In this document: piece by piece, positions 52,239-63,880 of the stretch
How the letters are laid out: every line of letters starts with the position of its first letter
Numbering within the stretch: the first letter of the stretch is position 1
Source of the DNA: Chlorops oryzae
Lineage: Eukaryota; Arthropoda; Insecta; Diptera; Chloropidae
Assembly: GCA_020466095.1 (NCBI GenBank)
Contig: CM035808.1
Coordinates: 70,829,152-70,893,151 of the forward strand
DNA: 64,000 nt
Direction: 5' to 3'
Notes under the pieces: generated by a model
Told to the model about the DNA's origin: nothing
Seen by the model: only the letters and a program-made list of their open reading frames with translations
The model's database searches: none
Translations under genes and position numbers: made by a program

Positions 52239-54234
52239 TTTGTGCATTGTCGTTGATTGAAAGCCAAATCATACAGTTTTATTTTTTGAATAGCTTTTTT
52301 AGTCCTAAATGTCTGTAACTTACTAAAAGTTCTAGATCCAGGACGCAAAAATAAACACATACAATACCAAAAACAAATTTCAGAATACCTTCAGTTATTG
52401 ATGGCATATTTTCGAATATTATTAGTTGCATGATTTTTTTGTAGTCTGTTTCCTATATTTAATTAAACCCAAACATACAAAAATGAAGCTTAAAAAAGCT
52501 TTATGAAAAGAAATCCATAATATGTAAACGACTGGCCTAACTTAAGCCACCTTATTGAGATAGTTTAATATCATTCTCTGAACTAAATTTTTCTGACACC
52601 CTAGCACTAACTCTAAAGCCAATGCAGCCAAACCGGATTTTCGTTTAAGATAGTTGCTCTGTACTTTTGAAATTGAGTATTACCTAACCTTTTGGAATAC
52701 AGTTTTTGTTAAAAATTCTGGTTTCAATTGCTTGAATTTATCTTTCGTAAAAAAGGCTTTTTGTGTCAAAAAACCATTGAAAAATAGGCCTGCTGATGAT
52801 GCTGAAATTCGTAAGTCCCGTACATACTTTGCAGTCAACTTAACACATAGTAGCCATATGTATTTATAAATCAATAGAGAAATGTAAATACATATATATA
52901 TATATATGTATATAAAATTTTATGGTAAAAGAAATCATAGAATTTGAACATTTTTGTGACAGTAGTTTCATACTGTTATTTAAATGCATATCACAGCTAA
53001 ACTCTAGCAGTCACTTGACCTTTTTGTCTACACGAAAAGTGCACGCAGAATTTGAAAAACCAATCTTAGAACTAGGTTGATATCGTAGGTTATAACTTAT
53101 AAGATATAAACGCAGTTCCCGCTTCCATTCCAAAACGTTAAGTTTTCCACTTCTATATGCTACATTAGGGCGTTTCAGACGTGAAAAAAAGTGTTGAATT
53201 TCGAAAACTTTGGCGTCTCAAACGAAAGACAATGAAGAAAAATTTGGGCATTAATTGACATTTTCGAAAATGAGGTTTAGGGGTCAAGCAAATGCATTTT
53301 GGTCAAAATTTCAAATTTTTGTCGATAAGGAAAAATTTCAGTGAATTACAGAAAGAAATGTATATGCAAATATATGTTTTCCAATCGCGTACACATATTA
53401 TATATCAATATATCGAACTCTAACTATATAATTCTTAAATTGAAATTAAAATAAATTTTTGCATAGATACTATCTTAAATACTGTAGAAACTGATTATCA
53501 GGTGTCTATTGACCAAAGTCCATGAAATATCCTTGAAAACTCCTTTTGATTAAGCCCTTTTTCAAAAATATATATTATTGTGGTAGGAAGCATATCTTCT
53601 AAATAAATATCTATAAATAGCTACTGAAAGCCTATGGCGCAGGGAGCACAAAAATATAATTTTTTATTTTACACTGAGAACAATTTTTCAGAATAAAGAA
53701 AATTAAAATAAAATAATTGTTTTCAGTTTATTCAAGTTTTCGCGCCACTCTCTAACTATCATATAAAAATACCTCAGAGCAGTACCTCTCACTGAAAAAA
53801 TTTTTATAAAAATTAAAAGGTGATTTTTTGAGATATTATTAAAAAGGTTAGTGCACATTAGACCGTGCACCGTATACCAGCGATAGTGACACATTTTTGC
53901 AAGACAATAACGAAAAGAAAAACATTTTTTTTTTTTGCTATCGTATGAGTTGAAGTTTAATGTTCTAAATTAACATCGAAATATACTATAAGATATGCCA
54001 AGTAATTTTTCCGAAAACACTGTTGTGCTAAAATGATGCATGATGGAACTATAACCGTTTAATATTAAAAAAAAACAAATCTTCCTGAAAGTATGCTATT
54101 AAATATTTTATTTAAATGCATAAATATATCGCTCATTTACGTCAAGACCGCTAAAAGTTATAGCCTATCGTGCTTTTGAGTTGATGATGAGGAAATATTC
54201 CCGCTATCGTGCCTCACATTGTCTAAAAATGACA
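52239..54234. other. No gene seen
   Basis: A/T-rich with an AT microsatellite (about 52889-52910). Possible further decayed Harbinger sequence directly after 52238, but nothing I can support. Confidence 0.5.
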
Positions 54235-54312
54235 AACATAGTGCGCCAATAATGTCGGGACGCTGGGTATTTCAAAGTCGAGCTTGACCGACTTTAGCTT
54301 TCTGACTTGTTC
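54235..54312. repeat. Fragment of the dispersed repeat seen at 38135
   Basis: Matches 38643-38717 closely (GTCGGGACGCTGGGTATTTC shared). Only the 3' end of the repeat is present. Confidence 0.8.
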
Positions 54313-54534
54313 TAAATTAGTCAAGGAGCTAAGCATGGATTTTTAGGATCTCAATTTAAACACCCGATAGTGTTTTCTCTGAACGTTTACTGAAGACTTA
54401 CTATAATACAAAAGGGAAAAATCAAATAGAGCTTAAAAAGGATTTGGGCTGCCATGTAACCTCTAATACATTATCAACACCACCACACAACACGAATCGT
54501 AAAAAAAAAAATTTACAGGCAGAAGGGTATCCAC

Positions 54535-54678
54535 TTTTTCGATTGACGTTGTGTCACGAAGTCGTTTGCTGCGTTTTGGTTTTTGCGTATTTGTTTTCAC
54601 GCTTTTTCCGCTTAGTGCTGGTAACGTGGCATTGAAGTCTGACGCGTCCTTAGTTATTTCCGCTGCGACTCACAACAC
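54535..54678 (-). repeat. Diverged LTR remnant related to element B
   Basis: The stretch ending GACTCACAACA, with GCTTAGTGCTGGTAACGTGGC, resembles the end of the B LTR (GCTTAGCGCTGATAGCGTGCC ... GACTCACAACA). Identity is partial, so this is an old solo or truncated LTR of the same family. Confidence 0.55.
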
Positions 54679-54883
54679 AGCAAATAATTTTTTTGTTTTA
54701 TAGCACAAGCTTTCATTGTTGCAGAACTCAGAAATTTGGAATCCCTATATATAGGCCAACAAAATTATATTCTGTGACAATTTTGTTGACCAATAACCAA
54801 ATATAATTTTTAAAAAAATTTTTGTTTTGAGCTTTTTGGTCCTTTGGGTTACTGTAAATAAAAGTGCTTTATTTACTTCTTTT

Positions 54884-54923
54884 GCCCAACGTTTCGTTCC
54901 TTTTCGGGAACCTCTTCAGGAGC
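54884..54923 (-). ncRNA. Hammerhead ribozyme of the Penelope-like element
   Basis: Minus strand: stem I GCUC (54923-54920) with GGGC (54887-54884); core CUGAAGA (54919-54913); stem II GUUCC with GGAAC around CGAAAA; core GAAA (54895-54892); loopless stem III ACGU; predicted cleavage after the U at 54888. It sits where the long-terminal repeat of the element is expected. Confidence 0.82.
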
Positions 54924-55189
54924 GTTTTTTATTTTGACTATGATGAGAAAAATGGATACAATTAAGATAAAGACAGTTTTACATTGTTGATAAACTCTCA
55001 CAAGAACTTTTACATTTTCCGGGATAAGATTGTCAACTTTATTGAGTTCCAATCGTCAAAATTAATTTAAAATGTAGTGAGGAATTAAAAATTAAAAAAG
55101 AAATAAAAATAAAATTGCAAAAATAAATTTAAATTTCAAAAACTGAACTTCACTCTACACTTATATCACAGCCTCTTACAGAATCACAG

Positions 55190-55520
55190 AATAAACTAAA
55201 CTAATATTGTCTTTGTCCTCCTTGCTGTTCATGCATGTCTTTATTCGTTGTTGTATTCGCAGACTCTCTAATGTGAACCACTTGTTTTCATTTTTCTCGT
55301 GGTCCAATATTTTAACAATTTCCCAGTCTGCTGTATGTTTGTGCATCTTCATGTGCTGGCTTAGTGCAGTTGTTGTTTTTCGCTTTTCCGTGTCTGCTTT
55401 GTGTTCGGCTATTCTTGTCCTAAGCGCGCGTTAAGTTGTGCCAATGTAGTTTTAGTTGCAATTTCTGCATTGTATTTCGTAGACAACGTTGCTGTGTTCT
55501 GTGTTTGGGACTGCATCTTT
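55190..55520 (-). pseudogene. Penelope GIY-YIG endonuclease domain, broken
   Basis: Minus-strand translation contains VYEIQCRNCN then a TAA, then NYIGTT, another stop, then RTRIAEHKADTEKRK and the helical tail. This is the GIY-YIG pattern with the N-C-N cysteine knuckle used by Penelope-like elements. At least two in-frame stops show it is dead. Confidence 0.72.
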
Positions 55521-55921
55521 TGATTCTGTGAAGAGTGTTCTAATTGTTGTTGTTGGGCGATGTGCGTATTTTATGTTCTCCTGATCGATCAACGATCTTA
55601 GTTCTTTTGACTCTGTTAGGTTTGGAATATATTGAACACCAATGTATATTGTTGTTTGTGATTCACGTGTGGTTTGGTTTGCGATTGTTGTATTGTGTGT
55701 TATCAGTGTGTCGTTCTTTTTGATGAGGTCATTTATTATTTGACTGGGGTAATTGTTTTTGTGAAGAATGTTGTGTATGAGATCAATGTTTTTTTTTTTT
55801 GAATTCTGCGTCTGAGTTTTAGTATTTTATATATTAGGTTATTAGCCGTGTTGATTTTTTGACTTTTTATGTGCGCCGAGTCAAAATTTATGATTCTCCC
55901 GGACGCTATTGATTTTGAGTA

Positions 55922-56344
55922 TCAGTTGAACTTTAAATCGCGATTGTATTTGTAGATCATCATATCTAAAAATGGTATTTTGCCCCTTATTTCCGTCTCA
56001 AAAGTGAATTTTAATCTTGATTGGTATTCGTGGAATATGTTCAGAATTTTTTCATTTTCTGTTGTTTTTACTAGCGCGATCATATCGTCAACATATTTAT
56101 AAATGAATATTTTTTTTACGTTTTCTTCTGCAAGACGATGTTTGCTTTTATCAAGGAGATCATCTAGGACGATATCTGCTATGGAGGGCGATAGCGTATT
56201 TCCCATCGGCATACCGAAAGTTTGATGGTAAATTTCGTTGTTGATTTTAAAATAATTGTTTTTTATCAGGCAGAGTTCAAGAGTTTTTTGAAACTGTGAT
56301 TTAGTCATATTGGCGTGTTCTTTCAGGGAGTCCCATCGTCTCAT
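55922..56344 (-). pseudogene. Penelope RT fragment
   Basis: 140 open codons with GMPMGNTLSPSIADIVLDDL and YKYVDDMIALV (catalytic YxDD). This is the palm of a Penelope-type RT. The fingers domain is missing upstream and thumb sequence continues beyond the stop at 55922 with damage. Confidence 0.85.
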
Positions 56345-56605
56345 AATGATTCGTATTGCTAAGGCCGTGGATATATTAGTGAATCAAAATTATATTCTGA
56401 CTGATGTAATCGAAAGGTCAACCAATGATATCAGCATGGTATTTGCCCAAGCAGCAAAATCTAGTAAATTAATTTCAAACCCCTGGTCCGACAATGAGTT
56501 AAAAAACCTAAAGACTGACCTAAATAGGTACTTTAAAACTTGCAAACGAATTGAATCCAAAAAATCCGATAAACGAAAATACTTTGACCTTAATATGTAA
56601 TGCAA
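56345..56605 (+). other. Unassigned open frame, possibly LINE-derived
   Basis: An open plus-strand frame (ends 56600) contains SNPWSDNELKNLKTDLNRYF followed by a basic segment. A charged linker like this is found between endonuclease and RT in some LINEs, but I see no catalytic motif. It may be unrelated to the Penelope element beside it. Confidence 0.25.
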
Positions 56606-56711
56606 AACTTTGGGTATGGTTCAAAACTCGTCGAAAAAAGACTAGCTGTAATCAGTTTTTTTTACAAAGTTTAAGTGCCAAAAAATTTATAGAATTTTTC
56701 ACCTATTCTAA

Positions 56712-57194
56712 GGGCCAATATTACCAAGCATATTTAAAAAATTTTTTAAATTAATATTAAAATTTTTTAAAAATAAATTTCATTTTCAATATCGTATTTT
56801 TTTAAGCATCGAAATATGCGGCAGCACCGTCTACTTCCAGGGCTGTGAGTACATTTGACAGCTGATTAGATCGTTATTTTTAAAATTGGATTCTATTAAG
56901 AGCCATTCTAACGATTGTTTCGTACTCCTAATTGCTGCGGTGTGACTCCAAAGCTTTTAGTCCTGTCTATCGTATTGTGTTATTTCCAAAACAGCATTTT
57001 TTTGAAAATTATTTCTTTAAATTTTTCCAAACAGCTGGTTTTTGAAAATCGAGATCAAATTTGATGTCATATTTAAACCCAGTGCCGAGGTGATTTAAAA
57101 TATTTTAAATTTTTTTTTTTTAACTGGAATGGTAAAGGCCAAAAGCGGATTTTTATTTTAAAAATTTTTTAAATAAGCTTGGTCATATTGGCCC
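56712..57194. mobile_element. Harbinger/Tourist-type MITE
   Basis: Ends GGGCCAATATTACCAAGC and, on the opposite strand, GGGCCAATATGACCAAGC are inverted repeats that continue through TTATTTAAAAAATTTTT-type sequence. The element is flanked by TAA (56709-56711 and 57195-57197), the 3-bp target typical of PIF/Harbinger. 483 bp, no coding frame. A related end (GCGCCAATTTCACCAAGCAT) is at about 57780. Confidence 0.75.
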
Positions 57195-57276
57195 TAAATA
57201 TAAATTTTCATCGAAATCGGACGTCATACATTTTTCGGATATTTTGGGTTTTTGGTCCAAATTTCTTGTGTACCAC

Positions 57277-57350
57277 GCCTCCCCCTCCCCTCTCCCACCC
57301 CTCTCCCGCCCCCTATCCGTCCCCCTCTCCCACCCCCTCCCCACCCCCGC
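57277..57350. repeat. C-rich tract, potential G-quadruplex on minus strand
   Basis: 74 bp of almost pure C with T and few A/G, in sequence otherwise A/T-rich. The minus strand has more than eight runs of three or more G at short spacing, so intramolecular G-quadruplexes are possible. Confidence 0.85.
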
Positions 57351-57549
57351 AAAACTTTTTTGCAGTAAATGCCTTATAAGTGCTCAATATACCACTGTGG
57401 CAAATACAAACGCTACCAAAGCACTCTTTCTCTCGGTACGCCCTTGCTTCTAAACCAAATCAACTTTCATATAGTTTCCAAGTTATTGTATATAGCTATG
57501 TTATATTGTTAACAAGAATGTGTACATAACATATTAGCATGAAAAATTT

Positions 57550-57710
57550 ATTTAGTAATGATTATTAAATTTTTGATTTAAATCTAACCCTTGTTCTTTT
57601 TCCATCCTTTTGTCCTTCCCTTTCGCTCGCATTGTTTGTTGAAAACCTGCTCTTGAAAAAACAAAAACCAATAGGTTAATGTGCGCTGAGTGCGAATTGA
57701 CAAATTTTGA
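57550..57710 (-). repeat. Diverged fragment related to the 3' region of element B
   Basis: GTTTGTTGAAAACCTGCTCT and GGTTAATGTGC match 10050-10110 (GTTTGTTTAAAATCTGCTCT, AGTTAATGTGC) in the same order and spacing. Identity is partial. Confidence 0.5.
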
Positions 57711-57822
57711 TTTATTTGGATTCAATTGTAATAATCATTTTAAAAAAAATTCATGAAAAATGTAGGTTTAGTACTAAGCGCCAATTTCACCAAGCATATT
57801 TAAATACAAATTACGATTACGA

Positions 57823-57880
57823 ATACGTTTAATCACAGACTTTCAATTTCACCATCCTGAATGGCATCTCGTACTTAAAA
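57823..57880. repeat. 58-bp direct repeat, left copy
   Basis: Matches 58541-58598 at 53 of 58 positions by my alignment (both run from AATACGTTT to TACTTAAA). The two copies flank the gag-fragment copy at 57884-58540. Confidence 0.8.
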
Positions 57881-57883
57881 AAT

Positions 57884-58540
57884 TTATGACTTATTTCGTA
57901 CTATAACGTTCATGAAATGGAAAGTGGTGGTGCCGACTAGGGTTCCATTGAAGCGGAGCCGCGAATAATGTTGAAAATGACAAATCTCACATTATTGCAA
58001 AATGGCTATGCCACTTAGTACTTACAAGGCAACTTCACTTCTTTCCGGTGCTGAATTGTTGAGAGATGTCCAAGAGTTGACCAAAAAAAAACATTTTTTT
58101 GATATGTCAATGATCTAAAGTATTCTTGACAGGGGAAGCCCAAACAATTTGTCGTTTACAACGTTATTTGCGGCTCCGCGTTATTTAAACTACTAAAAGA
58201 ATGGTTGCTGTCCTTAAATAAACCGAAATCAGGAACAAAGCACGAGTTGGTTGCCCGCTCTTTTAGAATACCATCGGAGACACATGGAATCTGTCCTGAA
58301 AAAATGCGGTTTCAACTTACGCCAAATATAAGATGGTTTTAGGTAACGGCAATAATCAAATCAAAACTTATGGCGGTGAGCAGAAACAGCATGAACAAAT
58401 GACTGAAAACTTTAATTCAGCATAGCAACAAATGATCGAGAAAGAGAAAGAAATGGAACGAATTAAAGAAAAGGCACGGCATCCCCAAAAACAAATGAAA
58501 CAAGATGAAAGCGCAGTATAAAAATGTAACGGTTCAAATG
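57884..58540 (+). repeat. Copy 1 of a ~660-bp gag 5' fragment
   Basis: Nearly the same as 61960-62618. It contains the SAP-like coding stretch in a more damaged form. It is bracketed by 58-bp direct repeats (57823-57880, 58541-58598). Confidence 0.82.
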
Positions 58541-59139
58541 AATACGTTTGATCACAGATTTTCAATTTCACCATCCTAAATGGCAGCTCTTACTTAAATG
58601 TCCCATACCAGGCACTTAAATAGAGTTTATGCAGCTCTGTGTATTCCTAACGTAAACAGCTGGTTTAAGAGGAAAAAATTTTCTTTATGAAAAGTTACCC
58701 AGCAAACATTTACCCAACTTAAACATATCAAACAGTTTTCGCTTATTCTGTTTTAGTTGGACATTTGAACGACTTCAACTTTAACGTTTCTGAGACATAT
58801 TTGCGAAGTGCTTGAATATTTTACAGAACACAGATGCTTGGAAGGAATTTGGAAGGCTATTTGGAAACAAATTAGTAGAAAGCACCTTTCTAAAATGTTA
58901 TGCAAATGCTTGCTGGGTATTTTTATTGATATATTTAATTCGTTTATTTTTCTTCTAATCAGCTGATAAGGACGAAGTTGCACGATAAATAAAAGGTGCT
59001 GCCGTACCTCCGCCTTATTGAGTTTTGGATTTGGGGAAATAGGATGAAAATTAAATCCATACTTAAATGCCAATGGGTGATTAAAATGTAATGCCTGTGG
59101 TAAAATTGTCTCAAAGTCTATAACAAAATCCACGTTATA

Positions 59140-60016
59140 TATTTCATTTCATTTCATTTCATTTATGTTACTCAATCTACCGGAATTCATTCCTTACAGA
59201 TTATACACTTAGCCTACTAAAAAAGGATAAAGATTAGCGTAAACATAAACTTAAAAATTGATGCGCTTAAAACTAGTTAAAAAACTTACACATTATCAGT
59301 CGCTTTGATAAGTCTGCATAACTCCTTTTTAAGGGAGTCTCTTGGAGAATTAAAATCAAGTGCGGAGCAAATGGAATTACAAATTGTAAGGCATCTGCAC
59401 AAAGGTTCATTTGAGCCATAATTCGTTTTACGCAATGCAATGAAGAAAACACTGTGGCCTCTGAGTGGTCTCTGTGGCACGTGGAACGGGATAAGAGATA
59501 GAAGCTCAGGCGAGTCAATTCGACCGTCTCAAATGTCCTTGATAAAGAGGATATCGTCCACTTTACGTCGTAAAGCAAGGCTATCTGTGTTTAATAATAG
59601 ACAACGACTGGAGTATTCCGGAATGTTGTCAAAGGAGTAAAGCCGTCTTAAGGCGAACTTGCTGAAGTTTTTTTGGATTCTTTCTACTCTAGATATTTCA
59701 TTCGCGTAGCAGGGGTTCCAAATAACAGAGGCGTACTCCAAGATAGATCTTAACAAAGAATTGAAAATAGCAGCAAGATTTATGAAGCCAAGTTGACGGT
59801 TGGCTTTAGAGATAATAAAATTCATATGATCTTTGAATGCTAATTTTATGCCGAAAATAACTCCCAGATCCTTGATCATTGTCACTCTATTAATCAATAT
59901 TTCTGTGCCAAAAACATAGTGAAATACGACTTGAGTTCTTTTACGTGAAAACGTCATTATGTGACATTTGGAAAAGTTGAGATAAAGGCCGTTCTCTTCA
60001 CACCAGGTGTTTTTTC
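59140..60016 (-). pseudogene. LINE ORF2 3' fragment with (ATGAA)n-type tail
   Basis: Minus-strand translation runs from WCEENGLYLNFSKCHIM through DLGVIF, RSILEYASVIWNP and RRKVDDILFIKDI to a stop, then continues in frame to NYGSNEPL and ends at about 59288. This is the RT thumb and C-terminal part of a Jockey/CR1-group LINE. One TGA (59529-59531) breaks it. The 3' UTR ends in (ATTTC)4 on the plus strand (59141-59165), a microsatellite tail instead of poly(A). It is distinct from the LINE at 15.5 kb. Confidence 0.78.
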
Positions 60017-61959
60017 TTATTACACGTTGAGTTAATATTTGTTCTTACCAATTATGCACAAGTCTGTTCTTACCATAATGATATGCCAGCTAATACGCTC
60101 TTATGTGCGCTAGCGTTAAGTGACAAGCAAAGAAGGGACAAAATAAAAGTGACTCAACTGAATCTTGGTTGTGTTTAAATAGGGCGTTTCCATATGGTGG
60201 TTAACTCGCGTTTTCGCGTTTAGGGCTCTAAACGAGGTGCTTGCTTCGTGATTTACCATACAAAAGTTAAACGCGAAAACGGAGAGTTTATCTCATAAAC
60301 ACTACATAAACACTTTTACCGAAAAAATCGATGAATCTTATCGGAATTTCATGCAACTGCCAAAAGAATATGAAAACCAGAAACGATGGCAAGCAAAAAA
60401 AAAATTCCCTACAAACTACAAAAAATTCCCTAATAGCATGTCTTCACTTTAGCCCAATTTAAGTAATTTCAGCGTGTTCGTAATTTTGCTTAAAATGAAG
60501 GAGAAGTTACGTAATTTCGCCATACTAAGATCTGTCAAATAAAATAACCTTACTATCGTCATTTCTACGAATTTATTCACCAAATTACTATGAAACCGGA
60601 TACAACCCTGTTTTTTTAAGTTCATTTTGCTTAAGTTCTTTGTAAATGCATCCCTGGAACATTGAATAAAATTTCGTACATTTCACATCTTGCAAACGGA
60701 AAGCAAATGAAACTGCGATTTTTGAAATTACGACTATGTGGACGGGTTTGAGGTGGAAGTTACGAAAACACCGAAATCACTTAATTTGGGCTATAGTGAG
60801 TGTTTAGAACTGCGTTTATTGTTTGATTCGGTTTAGACCTGAATAAAACTTGCAGTCTGCGTTGTACAAATTTCTGATATTATATCAAGAAATTCCGTTT
60901 GCAATGACTTTACAGTTGTTGATTGTGAAAGCCACTAAAAATTCTTTATTAAATTGATTTCTTATATACTAATAATTTGTTTATCAATACAAAATTGGTT
61001 TAAAATAAAAGTGCCAGATCACAGAAATTTGGAAATTAAATAAATGAAAAATTGACAAATTAAATTAAAAGAAAGCATTTAAACAACTTCATCAGTTTCA
61101 GCAAATTTAAGTGAAGTCAATAGCCCAACGTCGTGACCATGACGTACTGCTGCATCGGCATATTTTGTTCAGTAGGTTGGTTTTGTTTTCGTCGCCACTG
61201 GGCAGCGAGTTTGTTTTTGTCTTCATAACAGTGAGGACATGCTATACAATTCTTTCAACAAGGAAAAATTCAAAAAAAAATTAAGAATATGCCCAAGGCA
61301 TAATTTTGTATTGTATGGTTCTGGGTAGAGTATCGATGCTCAACGATAGTTTTTACGAAAAATAATTAAATGAAGCCCTTAGTTCATTCAGATATAGTTT
61401 TTTCTGAGTTTTCCACTTCAAACTCAACGAGAATAAATATGAATGGATTTGTGATCTGTTAGATACGAGGAAATGTAATGCGACAACCTTTGTTAGGGTA
61501 CATAAAATTTGGTAAACCAAAATTGTTGTTTTCCGTTTCGTTTATTATGTCGTTTTAATTGATAGACAAGAAAATATATTTAATATATACAAAATATATC
61601 TGATATTTCAGAATATACCAAAATTTCCATACATTTTTCCGATTACAATAAATGTCTCCCTTTATCCGTTAAGTGATTTTCCTACAAATAGCAACACTGC
61701 TTGCAATTTTAAATAAACCAACAGCTGTCAAACACAAACATATCGCATAAGTGGAAACGCTCGAAGTGTTTAGCTAAACATCTCAGACATAAAAACCATA
61801 CGGAAAAGCACTTTAAGTTGACTCGGATTCTTCAGTTTAGAAGTCCGATTTTTCCCTCGCCACTATCGGTAAATGCTTAACAAATTTAAAAAAAAAAACA
61901 ATTAAAAAATCGGATGAACAGAGTTTTAATCAAAACAAAGTTTAATTTTGAGAAAAAAT
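60017..61959. other. No gene seen apart from a MITE
   Basis: A/T-rich. A short inverted pair (GCGTTTTCGCGTTTA near 60208 and its complement near 60269) could form a hairpin. The MITE at 60445-60798 lies here. Confidence 0.5.
60445..60798. mobile_element. Putative MITE with ~40-bp inverted ends
   Basis: Left CACTTTAGCCCAATTTAAGT and, on the opposite strand from the right, CACTATAGCCCAAATTAAGT, continue with ATTTC and TTCGTAA matches. 354 bp, no coding frame. No clear target duplication. Confidence 0.6.
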
Positions 61960-62618
61960 TATGACTTATTTCGTACCATAACGTTCATGAAATGGAAAGT
62001 GGTGGTGCCGACTAGGGTTCCATTGAAGCGGAGCCGCGAATAATGTTGAAAGTGACAAATCTCACATTATTGCAAAATGGCTATGCCACTCAGTACTTAC
62101 AAGGCCACTTCACTTCTTTCAGGTGCTGAATTGTTGAGAGATGTCCAAGAGTTGACAAAAAAAAAAACATTTTTTTGATATGTCAATGATCTAAAGTATT
62201 CTTCACAGGGGAAGCCCAAACAATTTGTCGTTTACAATGTTATTTGCGGCTCCGAGTTATTTAAACTACTAAAAGAATGGTTGCTGTCCTTAAATAAACC
62301 TAAATCAGGAACAAAGCACGAGTTGGTTGACCGCTCTTTTAGAATACCATCGGAGACACGTGGAATCTGTTCTGAAAAAAATGCGGTTTCAACTTACGCC
62401 AAATATAAGATGGTTTTAGGTAACGGCAATAATAAAATCAAAACTTATGGCGGTGAGCAGAAACAGCATGAACAAATGACTGAAAACTTTAATTCAGCAT
62501 AGCAACAAATGATCGAGAAAGAGAAAGAAATGGAACTAATTAAAGAAAAGGCACGGCATCCCCAAAAACAAATGAAACAAGATGAAATCGCAGTATAAAA
62601 ATGTAACGATTCAAATGA
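61960..62618 (+). repeat. Copy 2 of the ~660-bp gag 5' fragment
   Basis: Matches 57884-58540. This copy continues rightwards into further gag sequence, so it is the parental context and copy 1 is the displaced one. Confidence 0.82.
62254..62600 (+). pseudogene. Gag N-terminus with SAP-like motif
   Basis: The frame reads ELFKLLKEWLLSLNKPKSGT and then KHELVDR, the helix-turn-helix pattern of a SAP DNA-binding motif, followed by a Lys/Glu-rich coil (EKEKEMELIKEKARHPQKQM). A stop at 62500-62502 separates the coil. SAP-like N-termini occur in some Gypsy-type Gag proteins. The assignment is by motif only. Confidence 0.55.
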
Positions 62619-62967
62619 AAGACAACGAAATTTCACAACTACGTCAATTCAGTGAGAGCGGTTCTTCATAAATGAGTGACAATGTTAATACAATAAAACA
62701 TGCTTTCCAGGAGAAAGAAGCTTACACTAATAGAGAAATGGTGCAAAAAGAATGCGATATTCGCAAGCGCGAATTACGTCTGGTGAAAAAAGAAAACAAA
62801 TTGTCAAAAAATATAACCTAGATGGAAATAGCAGCACCTACGGCATGTTCATTTGGGACGCCATACCATGTGGTTAAAGAACTTTCGACGGACTATAAAA
62901 TTCATCATTTAATGTTTGCTCTGTTCAATTTCAAAATGTCAGAGAACTCAAGCTTGATAAAAACACG

Positions 62968-63880
62968 TTGCGAACAATTTTGCTAAATAAAACTAAAGGC
63001 AAAGCTCAGTTGTGGTTGTTCTCAAAGCTCAACTATGCAACAGTACCAGTGCCAGTGTTGATTGACGATATGGAAGAGGTATGTATGCCAAATGTTAATG
63101 TCAGGGAAAATTTAATTGTAGACGTACCTGTTTGTAATGCTGGTGACGTTGGATTGGTTCTCTTGTTTATGTTTGTCGTTGTTTTTGCGACGCGATTTCA
63201 TATTAAAAAGGGAGTAGGTTTTCTCTTTTTTTTTCTGCCGGCGATTGCACGACGCGATGAAACAATATATATTGGTTCTTAAGTCCCAAAATATTCGGCT
63301 TTCTTAGCGATTATGGTTTAAATGGACTTTTTGGTTGCTTAGGAAATTATCAAGACACATGATGCGTAGCGTCTTATTTGAAGCGATCGTGATTAAAGAC
63401 TCCACCGTCTTTGTTCAGGATCGAGCTTTTGAACCAGAGAGAAAACGTTTTGTTGAATCGGTTCGATTAAGGGCTTACCCCCACAGCTACGGCGAAAACG
63501 GACAAACAGAAACAATGTTAGTTCTTTGCCGGAAGTTTGAACAGCGGAAATGGAAAGAAAATGAATCGCTCATAGAGCAATACCACGACAAAATCGGTTT
63601 GGATCATAACGTCAACATAAACGAAGAGGAATTGGTGGATTGTATCATCGCAGGGATTCCAAATCCAACGCTCCGTTCTCTAAATCTTATAAACAATGCT
63701 TCGAAGACGAAAAACTACTTCTTCGTGCGTTTTCAAAAATTAAGTTAACCCAGCAACGTTGCTGCAACGAATGCGGAAATAAGATGTTACCATTTTAATT
63801 ACCGAGGACATTTGGCAAAGAGAGTGTCGCAAGCCAAAACGCCAAGCAGGTTCATAATATGTTTGCCGTAAAAACGAACA
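62968..63880 (+). pseudogene. Decayed Gypsy-type gag with broken CCHC knuckle
   Basis: KTKGKAQLWLFSKLNY, FEQRKWKENESLIEQYHDKI and ELVDCIIAGIPNPTLRSLN are typical capsid-region motifs. After 63748 a knuckle CYHFNYRGHLAK has its second Cys replaced by Phe and loses frame before ECRKPKR. The piece 63120-63470 is disrupted. The element continues beyond the window or ends here; no pol is visible. Confidence 0.65.

Larger units (their letters stand above)
54840..56344 (-). mobile_element. Penelope-like element remnant
   Basis: Minus-strand order: RT fragment (55922-56344), GIY-YIG region (about 55190-55520), then a 3' flank with a hammerhead ribozyme (54884-54923). That order and the ribozyme are hallmarks of Penelope-like elements. 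The 5' part of the RT is missing at 56344 and stops break the GIY-YIG region. Confidence 0.85.

Noticed and set aside
52795..52830. A third hammerhead ribozyme (CTGATGA followed by GAAA)
   Set aside because: There is no stem II between the two core pieces and no stem III or stem I.
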